Part shown: piece by piece, positions 51,436-61,300 of the stretch | How the letters are laid out: the number at the start of each line of letters is the position of its first letter | Numbering within the stretch: the stretch's first letter is position 1 | From: Paenibacillus polygoni | GTDB taxonomy: Bacteria; Bacillota; Bacilli; Paenibacillales; Paenibacillaceae | Assembly (NCBI RefSeq): GCF_030263935.1 | Contig: NZ_CP127162.1 | Location: 386,001 to 450,000, forward strand | DNA: 64,000 nt | Reading direction: 5' to 3' | The notes under the pieces: model-generated | Databases searched by the model: none | Seen by the model: the letters and a program-made list of their open reading frames with translations, nothing else | Told to the model about the DNA's origin: nothing | Position numbers and translations under genes: made by a program

Positions 51436-53466
51436 TTGAGTTCATACCATTCATATCAAGATGAAGAATTAACGACAGCTGTGAATCAGGCAGATTTCGG
51501 GGCGTACGCGGAATTGGTAGATCGAAAAAAAGGAGAGTTATATCGGATTAGTTCTGCTCTTACGAGAGAACACATACGGGCAAAGCAGTTGCTCCAAGAT
51601 ACAATTGCTGCAGTCTGGTATGAATGCAGGAAAAGTAAAGATCAAGAAAAGGATATATCGCTTCTTTTCATGCAGACGCTGTTAGTACTAGACAAGAAGA
51701 GGCAAGGCAAGAGGCGGCAGAATCTGTCTTCTATAGAAGAAGTCTCAATGGAAGCAATCTCGAAGGAAACAACCTCGAAGGAAACATCGTCGGTGGAAGG
51801 AAGTTCGATGAGGGGAATTTCTATGGAACCAAGAGATACAGATGAGAGCCCAAGCGAATCTCTTCCAGTAAAACAGATGATAAGCCAGCAGTCGAAGCAA
51901 ATAGAGCAGGCGATTGATCGCATGTCAGCTTCCGTAAGGCAAGTGTTCCTGCTCACCTATCTTGCAGAGAAAGACAGCTCTGAAATTGCCTCATACACAG
52001 GGAAGACTGAAAAGCATGTGACTCGTTACTTGCAGCAAGCGATGACGATTATCGCAAAGGAAATTGGAGAAAATAGTGGAGATATGCTTTTATCTTTACT
52101 GCGGAAGCATTTTGAAGATGAGAGAGAAACAATGCGATTAAACCTAGCTGAAAAGAATTGGGATTCTGCTGTGCAGCAAGGTTTGCAGGATGCAAGGAAA
52201 GGCAAGAAGCCGCCGCGGCGTACGAGGAATATAGCAGGCTGGTCTATTAGTGGGATCATTGCAATTCTTGCCGTCACACTCCTTGTTCTCCATCCTTGGA
52301 CTCCAGAAAAAATCCATGAGGCATTGAATCGGGAAGGAACACTCGTTGTACCTGATCTGAGTTCTATGATGGAGACAGGTGAGGAGGATAATCTTATCAA
52401 GGAAAAAATAGATGACGGTGATTATGTAGAGCTGGGACAGGCGATGGAGACAGATAACGGTGTGCGTCTCATATTGGATGCAGCCATGACTTTTGGCGAA
52501 GAGAAGATATTTTGGTATACGCTTGAAAAGGGGAAGTCACAAAGTATTCCGTTTATATCAAAGGGCGAAGTTATGGATGCAAGTGAAACAGACGTAATTG
52601 GGAAAATTCAAGCAACTAACGACTTTACAAGTGAGAGCGATTCATCCTTGAAAGGGATGATGATATTAACTAAAAATGATAGATCTCTGCTGAAGTCTAC
52701 GGAAGGAGCACTATTAAAGTTCGTAATTGAAACTCAGGAGGATCAGCGTAACCGTAACTATAGTCTCTCTACGCCTTATCCTAAACTGCCGGAAGAGGAA
52801 GCAAAGCATGTGATACTGCACGATAGCTTTACTGTGGAGGGACAATCTTTTGAATTAACTGAGCTGATTATGACAACAGAGTATACTCAAGTGGGATTGA
52901 AACCAGATCCTGAGAACAGGTATAGTATCGACAGTATAGATAGCATTGTTCTAGAAATAGAGACTGACGATAACCTTCGTGGATATGGAGCTTTTGAAAT
53001 GGGATTCGATTATCTTCTTTTTCCATCCATTTATTATGAAGAATTTGATCATCTCCGGCTTAGCATGGAAGATACTTTAGCAAATGACGATCCTGTTCTA
53101 GTGGTTAATACAGACAACGGAAAGATCGTCTTATCACCTAAAGATGCAGAAGATGCTACTACCGAATTATCTATTGATCAAAGCACGATCGAAGATGGTT
53201 ATTTTACAGTCCATTTTCCGATATGGGAAGGAACTAATTATAGTATTTCGTACCGATATGAAGATGCAGCAGGTAATACCTTCTTTGTTCAGGATTATAA
53301 ATATAGTGAAAAAGGCCGGCCTGCTTCTTTAAAACTGAGTGATTTTAGCCATGTGCAGCCATTAACCTTTCATTTAGAATTTAACTCAGATACCACCATT
53401 GATAGCCAAACCGGAACCCGAATCAGTATCCCCCTCATTGATTCTTCAGTTAACACGAAGGAGTGA
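51436..53466 (+). CDS. Sigma-factor-like protein fused to a membrane helix and extracytoplasmic domain
   Basis: A 676-residue protein starting at TTG with AAGGAGG nine bases upstream. About 1-95: degenerate ECF sigma region 2. About 98-140: Ser/Glu/Lys-rich repetitive linker (EAISKETTSKETSSVEGSS). About 150-210: sigma region 4 (MSASVRQVFLLTYLAEKDSS; TGKTEKHVTRYLQQAM). About 267-287: one membrane helix (GWSISGIIAILAVTLLVL). About 290-676: extracytoplasmic beta-rich part resembling the DUF4179 region of anti-sigma-type membrane proteins. The fusion suggests a sigma factor held at the membrane and perhaps freed by proteolysis; this is inference. The next gene follows closely (DUF4188). Confidence 0.75.
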   Translation: MSSYHSYQDEELTTAVNQADFGAYAELVDRKKGELYRISSALTREHIRAKQLLQDTIAAVWYECRKSKDQEKDISLLFMQTLLVLDKKRQGKRRQNLSSIEEVSMEAISKETTSKETSSVEGSSMRGISMEPRDTDESPSESLPVKQMISQQSKQIEQAIDRMSASVRQVFLLTYLAEKDSSEIASYTGKTEKHVTRYLQQAMTIIAKEIGENSGDMLLSLLRKHFEDERETMRLNLAEKNWDSAVQQGLQDARKGKKPPRRTRNIAGWSISGIIAILAVTLLVLHPWTPEKIHEALNREGTLVVPDLSSMMETGEEDNLIKEKIDDGDYVELGQAMETDNGVRLILDAAMTFGEEKIFWYTLEKGKSQSIPFISKGEVMDASETDVIGKIQATNDFTSESDSSLKGMMILTKNDRSLLKSTEGALLKFVIETQEDQRNRNYSLSTPYPKLPEEEAKHVILHDSFTVEGQSFELTELIMTTEYTQVGLKPDPENRYSIDSIDSIVLEIETDDNLRGYGAFEMGFDYLLFPSIYYEEFDHLRLSMEDTLANDDPVLVVNTDNGKIVLSPKDAEDATTELSIDQSTIEDGYFTVHFPIWEGTNYSISYRYEDAAGNTFFVQDYKYSEKGRPASLKLSDFSHVQPLTFHLEFNSDTTIDSQTGTRISIPLIDSSVNTKE

Positions 53467-53473
53467 TTGAAAG

Positions 53474-53959
53474 ATGGCAAAAATAAATCGAGGGCGCTAC
53501 ACAGCGAAAATGGAACAAGGATATGCTGTTCTTATCATCGGCATGCGAGTGAATAAACTATGGGCGATATCGTCTTGGCTGCCTGTATTCACCGCCATGG
53601 GCCGAATGATTCGTGAGCTGTATACACATAAAGAATGGGGATTCTTATCTGCTGAATTCATGTTTACCGCGCGGGGTGTTACCGTCATCCAGTACTGGCG
53701 CTCGTTTGGCGATATGGAGCGATATGCTAGGGAAGGGAGCATTCATCTAAAAGCCTGGCGTGAATTTAACCAACTCTCCCGTAAAACCGATGCGGTAGGT
53801 GTTTACCATGAGAGTTACCTCATTGAGCCGGGACAATATGAAAATGTATACGTCAATATGCCGTCCTTTGGACTTGGAAAGGCGGGAAACTTGATTCCAG
53901 CTGACCCGCATCAAGCGGCAAGGGACCGGCTAGCGCACACCGATAAGCAAGAAGAATAG
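53474..53959 (+). CDS. DUF4188-family protein
   Basis: A 161-residue protein matching the DUF4188 pattern: RGRYTA, VLIIGMRVNKLWAISSWLPV, GVTVIQYWRSFGDMERYARE, HLKAWREFNQLSRKTDAVGV, YHESYLI. Members have a ferredoxin-like monooxygenase-type fold and no proven activity. AAGGAG overlaps the stop of the sigma fusion gene, so the two are probably cotranscribed. Confidence 0.87.
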   Translation: MAKINRGRYTAKMEQGYAVLIIGMRVNKLWAISSWLPVFTAMGRMIRELYTHKEWGFLSAEFMFTARGVTVIQYWRSFGDMERYAREGSIHLKAWREFNQLSRKTDAVGVYHESYLIEPGQYENVYVNMPSFGLGKAGNLIPADPHQAARDRLAHTDKQEE

Positions 53960-54020
53960 ATCTTTTGTTACAAAAATTAGGGAAAAGCAGCTTTTATATG
54001 GTTAATAGAACAGTAACTGA

Positions 54021-54134
54021 ATCAATTTCATAATACCTTTAGTTGCTTTAATCAGAGGGATATATAGATCAAAATGGTTGTATTTGTCTATATATAGTTT
54101 CAAATGTATCGTTTTAATGAGTTATGAAATTGAT
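54021..54134 (+). repeat. MITE-like palindromic repeat, copy 3
   Basis: 114 bp with terminal inverted repeats ATCAATTTCATAA (54021-54033) / TTATGAAATTGAT (54122-54134) and an inner TATATAGA / TCTATATA pair. Best-preserved copy; lies between the DUF4188 gene and pgl. Confidence 0.78.
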
Positions 54135-54169
54135 GTAACTAGACTAGCTATGAAAGAGGTGCGATTCAG

Positions 54170-55234
54170 ATGACGAACGAACAAGCGCAAACAGCTGAAG
54201 AAGTATTATTTTATACAGGAACGTATTCGACAGCAAAGAAACCGAGTATTTTTCTTATCGCAGCCAATAAAGCAACCGGTCAAATGCGTGTAATGAATCA
54301 GATGGACGGCATTGACCAGCCTTCTTTTGTAGCACTGCATCCAAGTGGAGAGAAACTGTATGCAGTAAGTGAAAAAGCGGAAGGGGAACTGTTTACCTAC
54401 CAAGTGGATGCTTCTACCAAGCAACTTCATCTCTTAGACCGGAAATCAACAGAAGGTGCAGACCCGTGCTATGTGTCCGTTGATGCAGCCGGTCGCTATG
54501 TCTTTGTTGCTAACTATTCGAGCGGAAGTGTTAATGTATTTAGCTTAGATGATTCAGGTCTTCCGCTAGAAATGAGTGCCAAGATTCAGCATGTAGGGGA
54601 GGGATTTCGTAAAGACCGCCAAGAGGGACCGCATGCTCACTCAATTCTGCCAAGCGCTGACGGTAACTTTGTCTATGTATGTGATCTTGGTTTAGACCAG
54701 CTCATTGTCTACCGTAACGAGGATGGCAAGCTTTCGACTCATTATGAATTAAAATTACCTGCCGGATCAGGACCTAGACATCTTGTCATTCATCCGTCTG
54801 AGAAATTCGCTTATGTTGTGAATGAGCTGAATAGTACGGTTACAGCCATGACCTATAACAAAAATCGCGGGGAATTCCAAATTACGCATCATATCCCGAC
54901 ACGTGGAGAGAACGCGCAAGATGAGAATACAGGGGCAGATATCCGAGTATCTCCTTGCGGTCGTTTCTTATATGCCTCAAATCGAGGCGATGATACGATT
55001 TCTCTTTTCCATATTAATGAGGAAACAGGGGAGCTTACAGCCATAGAACAAGTATCTACAGGAGGGAAAACCCCGCGCAATTTCAATCTCCTTGCGGGAG
55101 GGCTGCTGATTGCTGCTAATCAGGGGACGAATAACCTTGTTTCTTTCCGCATAGACCGTGATACAGGCAAGCTCTCAAAAACCGGATTTGAATTAGAACT
55201 GCAATCACCCGTATGTATTGAGCCGCTAAACTAA
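54170..55234 (+). CDS. pgl: 6-phosphogluconolactonase, beta-propeller type
   Basis: A 354-residue seven-bladed propeller of the YkgB/Pgl (lactonase) family: FYTGTYSTAKKPSIF at the start, QPSFVALHPSGEKLYAVSE, EGPHAHSILPSADGNFVYVC, LPAGSGPRHLVIHP and GGKTPRNFNLLAGG are the blade motifs. It opens 6-phosphogluconolactone in the oxidative pentose phosphate pathway. GAGGTG is nine bases before the ATG. It stands alone, with its own terminator. Confidence 0.92.
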   Translation: MTNEQAQTAEEVLFYTGTYSTAKKPSIFLIAANKATGQMRVMNQMDGIDQPSFVALHPSGEKLYAVSEKAEGELFTYQVDASTKQLHLLDRKSTEGADPCYVSVDAAGRYVFVANYSSGSVNVFSLDDSGLPLEMSAKIQHVGEGFRKDRQEGPHAHSILPSADGNFVYVCDLGLDQLIVYRNEDGKLSTHYELKLPAGSGPRHLVIHPSEKFAYVVNELNSTVTAMTYNKNRGEFQITHHIPTRGENAQDENTGADIRVSPCGRFLYASNRGDDTISLFHINEETGELTAIEQVSTGGKTPRNFNLLAGGLLIAANQGTNNLVSFRIDRDTGKLSKTGFELELQSPVCIEPLN

Positions 55235-55249
55235 AGAACATGATTACGA

Positions 55250-55290
55250 AAACATAAACTTTGCCTTTGGGTAAAGTTTATGTTTTTTTA
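55250..55290 (+). terminator. Terminator of pgl
   Basis: AAACATAAACTTT (55250-55262) / AAAGTTTATGTTT (55273-55285), then a T-run. Confidence 0.9.
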
Positions 55291-55378
55291 TGCTATTTTA
55301 CAGATTTACGAATAGGACGAACCTTCGCACGATATATTGACCAACAAGCAGGTATCCTAGCGGAGGTGTGTGTCGGCA

Positions 55379-58300
55379 ATGCCCTATATTTTAAGATATA
55401 ACGGAACTACAAATGGATCGATTACGTTTACCGGAAATACACTCGGGCTTAATAAAGTAGCCAACCAGAATAATCAGGGAACGACAGGCTCCATTGGAGC
55501 ATTTAGTACATTAAATACGACACTTCGAGCTGGAAACTTTCCCTTAGGTACGACACTGAATTATACACTGAACGGTTCGAGAGCAGTTCTTGACATTCCG
55601 AGCGGTGCATCGGTGCTGTATGCTGAATTAATCTGGTCAGGTTCCTACGATGCGGGGGGAGGGAGCGTGCTTGGTGCTGTAGGGAATCCGATCTCTTTTT
55701 CGACACCTATTGGTACAACCGCCGTATCTCCTGACCCGGCAACCGCACAAAATACCGCGCCGATCCGCAGCAACTATGTAAATTCAGCTATTGTTACTGC
55801 CTTGGTGCAGGAAGGAGGGCCAGGTACATATGCAGCAGGTACAGTACCAGCTACGGTAACAGCGTCAAATAATAATGATAATTTTGCTGGCTGGACACTG
55901 GCAGTGATCTATTCAAGCCCTTTTTTACCTTCCCGAAATATTAGTTTTTATGTAGGTGCAGAGATTGTAAATCAGGCGCTTGGAAGCACAACGACGACCA
56001 TTGGCGGATTTGCTACCCCAGTAACTGGAACGGTGAACGGCCGCCTGTTGGTCAGTGCAAGTGAAGGAGATCCGCAGCTCGTAGGAGATCAACTTAGATT
56101 TGGACCTACCATAGCTACGCTGGCTCCCATATCCGGTCCTAACAACCCGGTGGATAATTTTTTCTGCTCACAGATTAATAATGATCAAGGTTTGCTTGAT
56201 ACTAGGGGAACGTTTGGAACACTTAACAGTCCTCCGGGAGGGGCTACGATTGGGGCAAGACAAGGCTGGGATATTACAAATGTGAATGTATCTTCCTCAC
56301 TAACTAACTCACAAACGACGGCTGTGATTCAGGCTACTTCCCAAGGGGATGCTTACCTGGTGAATTCACTTGGACTACAGGTGGATGTGAATGCTCCATT
56401 TTTTGTGTTTACGAAAAGCTCAAATACCTCATCTACCCTTGTAGGAAACTCTATTCAGTACACATTAACCGTTAGCAATACGGGTACGGCTGCTGCTTCA
56501 CTCGTCTTACTTAAAGATAATTTCCCTTCGTCAGGAAGTTTTGTACCGGGTTCTCTCTTTGTGAATGGAGTAAACCAACCGGGTGCAGATCCCGTGACAG
56601 GTGTTGCTCTTGGGACAGTGAATCCAGGACAGACGCGTACAATCGTATACTCTGTTCAAATTGTGTCAAGGCCTGCTGGATCAGTACAATCGAATGTAGC
56701 TGAAATCTCCTATAACTTTCAAAGTTTACCTGGCGGTCCTATCTTCCAAGGTACCTCTCGATCCAATGGAAACATCGTATCCATCGGCAATCAGCCGCCA
56801 ACTACACAAAATTATGCCGTGGTAACCAACGGAAACACAGCTGTTTCCGGCCAAGTTACGGGCAGCGACCCTGATGGCGATCCGTTGTCGTTCACTCTCA
56901 ATTCCGTTCCTACGAGTGGAACCGACCTAGTAAATACAGATGGTACCTATACGTATACCCCGAATCCTGGGTTTGCAGGAAACGATTCATTCACGGTACT
57001 TGTAAGTGATGGATTCGGAGGGACTGCTGTATCTACGGTGGCAGTGACCGTATTAAATCAGCCGCCAATCGCAAATAACCTCGATGTGACCACAAGTAAG
57101 AATACGCCGCTGAGCGGTCAAGTAACCGCCGCCGATCCGAATGGTGATGGGTTAATTTATAGTCTGAACTCGGCTCCGGCAAACGGCACGGTTACCATAA
57201 ATCCAGACGGAACTTTTGAATATATACCGAACACAGACTATATAGGGAATGATTCCTTCACTTTCCTCGCTGCCGATCCGAATGGAGGAACAGCAATTGG
57301 GGCTGTGACGATCCACATACTCAATCGTCCGCCGATTACGCAGAATGTAAATCTGACGACACCTGCAAATGTGGCTGCGTCAGGTCAGGTTACGGCCAGT
57401 GATCCAGATGGAGATCCGCTCACCTTTACACAAAACACTTCTCCTGTGAACGGTACAACACAAGTCAATCCGGATGGAACCTTTACGTATATTCCGAATC
57501 CTAGTTTCATAGGCACCGATTCTTTTACCGTGCTTGTAACGGATATTAGCGGGGGCACAGCGGTATCTACTGTAACGATTGAGGTTGTTAATTTACCGCC
57601 TGTAACAAATAATCTTAATCTCGCAACAGGAGAGAACATCCCCGTATCAGGTCAAGTAACCGCTACCGATCCGAATAGTGACCCACTTACATTTGCTTTG
57701 ACGGGGGCTCCGGCTAGCGGAACTGCAGTCGTAAATCCGGATGGTACGTTTACGTATATACCGAATCCGGGATTCGTAGGTACCGACACATTTAATGTGG
57801 TCGTCAGTGATGGAAACGGAGGCACGGCAATCTCTGTTGTAACGATCCAGGTAACCAACCAACCACCTATTCCGCAAAATTTGACCTTAACAACTGCGGG
57901 GAATACACCGGCATCAGGTCAGGTTGTAGCAACCGACCCGAACGGCGATCCGTTAACGTACAGTTTGAATTCAGCACCGACTAACGGAACAGTAGTGATC
58001 AATCCAGATGGAACGTTTACGTATACACCGGGTGCGAATTTCTCGGGAACGGATGCTTTTACGTATCTTGTATCGGATGGGATTGGAGGCACAGCGGTAG
58101 GTAATGTGACCATTAATGTGCTGAATCAGCCGCCATCCACGAGTGATGTTTCCCTTTCGACGATCCAAAATATGATGGCTACAGGCCAGGTGATCGCCAC
58201 GGATCCCAATGGGGACCCGTTAACGTATACTTTGCAGTCTCCTCCTGTAAGCGGTACGGCAGTTGTTAATCCAGATGGAAGTTTCGACTATACACCGAAT

Positions 58301-61300
58301 ACCGGTTTTACAGGACCTGATTCTTTTACTGTACTGGTGTCTGATGGATTTGGAGGAACTGCGATTGCAACAGTGACCATTAACGTGGTTAACCAGCCTC
58401 CTATAGCACAAACACAAAATTTCTCTACGGTACAAAATACAGCCTTATCTGGACAGATTATTGCGACGGATCCCGATGGTGATGCTCTTACTTATCAGCT
58501 GTCATCTCTTCCGGTAAATGGGACGGCAGTCGTAAACCCAGACGGTACGTTTACGTATACCCCAGCTACCGGGTTTGTAGGCACCGATTCCTTTACTGTT
58601 CTTGTTAGTGATGGAAAGGGTGGAACGGCAGTGGGAACGGCTATTGTCAGAGTAGCGGATCAAGCGCCGATAGCACAGGACTTGGCTATAACGACGAACG
58701 TTAATACACCGGTAGCCGGTCAAATTCTTGCAACCGATCCGGATGGAGACCCGCTTACGTATACATTATCTGTACCACCTAGTAATGGGGTTGTTGTACT
58801 GAACTCAGATGGAACCTTTACGTATACACCAAATTTCAACTTCTTCGGAATTGATAATTTCTCTGTGTTAGTGAGTGATGGAAAAGGAGGGACAGCTACC
58901 TCTAACGTGCAAGTGGGTGTTCCGGTTGCTGCGCCTGTTACATCCGATGTAACGCTGAATACGAACACAAATATTCCGGTATCCGGCCAGGTGATAGCTA
59001 CCGATCCGCAAGGCGAGACTCTGACCTATACTGTATCAGCTGGACCTGCGAATGGCTCTGTCGCTTTGAATTCGGCGGATGGAACCTTTACGTATACCCC
59101 AAACCCGGGGTTTGCTGGCACGGACACTTTCTCTGTGCTTGTTACGAATACAAGCGGGGTTTTCGTTACTTCGGTCGTAACCATTAACGTAGATAACCAG
59201 CCTCCGGTGGTACCAGATTATTCTCTTGACACCGTACAGAATATCCCGGTTGGTGGTCAAATTATAGCTACGGACCCGGATGGAAACGTGTTAACGTACT
59301 CACTAGCTATTGCACCAACACAAGGTACAGCGTTGGTAAATCCGGATGGAACCTTTACGTATACGCCGAATCCAGGTGTCGTCGGGACGGACATTTTCTC
59401 TGTACTGGTTAGTGACGGAAGAGGAGGCACGGCAACCTCTGTAGTCACAGTTAACATTATTGATCAGCCTCCTGTAGCCGAGGATCTACTCCTTGCTACA
59501 CCGAACGGAATCAGTGTATCTGGTGCTGTTACGGCAACAGATCCGGATGGTGATCCGCTTACGTATACGCTGAATGCAGCCCCTGCTTTTGGCACAGCGG
59601 TTGTGAATCCAGACGGTACTTTTACCTATACACCGAATGCAGGCTATGTTGGAAGAGATAGTTTCACCGTGTTAGTCGATGACGGAAAAGGCGGAACCGC
59701 GATAGTAACCGTCCAGATTGATGTCACGAACAGCCCGCCCATAGCGGTAGGAACGAATGTGTCTACTACTCAAAATACACCAGTAGCTGGAGCTGTGACG
59801 GCAACCGATCCAGAGGGTGACCCGCTTACATTTAGTTTACTCACACCTCCGGCAAACGGGGTTGTCACCGTAAATCCAGATGGAACGTTCACTTATACAC
59901 CGAATGCAGGTTATGTAGGTCCAGATAGTTTCACTGTACTCATTAGTGATGGCCTAGGCGGAACAGCAATAGCGACGGCTACTGTTAATGTAACGGATCT
60001 CCCGCCGGTAACGTCCGATGTAAGTGTTTCGACGTCTATTAATTTACCGGTATCAGGGCAAGTGACAGCAACCGATCCGGAAGGTGACCTGCTTACGTTT
60101 AGTCTTTTATCACCGCCGGTAAATGGTACGGCAGCAGTGAATCCAGATGGAACCTTTACGTATACACCAAATCCAGGTTATGTAGGTCCTGATGCGTTTA
60201 CCATTCTCGTGAGTGATGGAAAAGGAGGAACGGCGGTATCAACGGTCAATGTTCAAGTGGTTAATCAGCCGCCGCTCACCCAAAATTCAACTGTATCCAC
60301 AGTGCAGCCAATACCGGTAACAGGAGCAGTTATTGCAACCGATCCCGATGGAGATCCGCTCACCTATACGGTACATTCACTACCTGCTAATGGAACACTG
60401 ATCTTGAACCCGGATGGAACGTTCACGTACACACCTGCGGGTGGGTTCTATGGCACCGACTTCTTCACTGTAACGGTCAGCGACGGAAGAGGAGGAGTTG
60501 CAGTAGCCGCAGTTACAGTAAACGTGAATGCGAGTCCTCCTGCAGTTCAAAGTCAGAACCTTGAGACCGGAGTAAATGTACCGATATCGGGTCAAATCGT
60601 TGCTGTTGATCCAAATGGGCTGCCGCTCACTTATTCTTTGCAATCTCCACCCATTAATGGAACCGTAACGGTGAACCCGGATGGTACATTCACTTACACT
60701 CCAAATCTCGGTTATGGCGGGCAGGATAGCTTCACTGTACAGAGTACTAATTCTGCAGGGGGTATAGGTATAGGTACAATAACGCTAATGGTAGTCAATC
60801 TTCCGCCGACTGCTACAGGTGCTAATGTATCGACGACTGAGAATATTGCCGTATCTGGAGCCATATCTGGAGCCGATCCCGATGGAGATCCGCTTACCTT
60901 TACGATCAATTCTCCTCCGACGAGTGGAACAGCGATCGTGAATCCAGACGGTACGTTTACGTATACACCGAATACCGGATTTGTAGGCAGTGACTCGTTC
61001 ACCATTTTAGTTAGTGATGGAAACGGAGGAACAGCGATAGCTCCGGTTACTGTTCAAGTGACGGGCCGGCCTCCGGTTACAGAGGATCAGGTGATTTCAA
61101 CAAGTCCAAATACGCCGGTTAATGGACAGATTATTGCTTCCGATCCCGATGGAGATCCGCTCATCTATCTCCTGGGTTCTTCTCCGACGAGTGGAACGAC
61201 CCAGCTGAATCCAGATGGAAGTTTTACGTATACTCCGAACGCTGGCTTTGCAGGCACGGATTCTTTTACGGTATGGGTGAGTGATGGAAAAGGAGGAACG

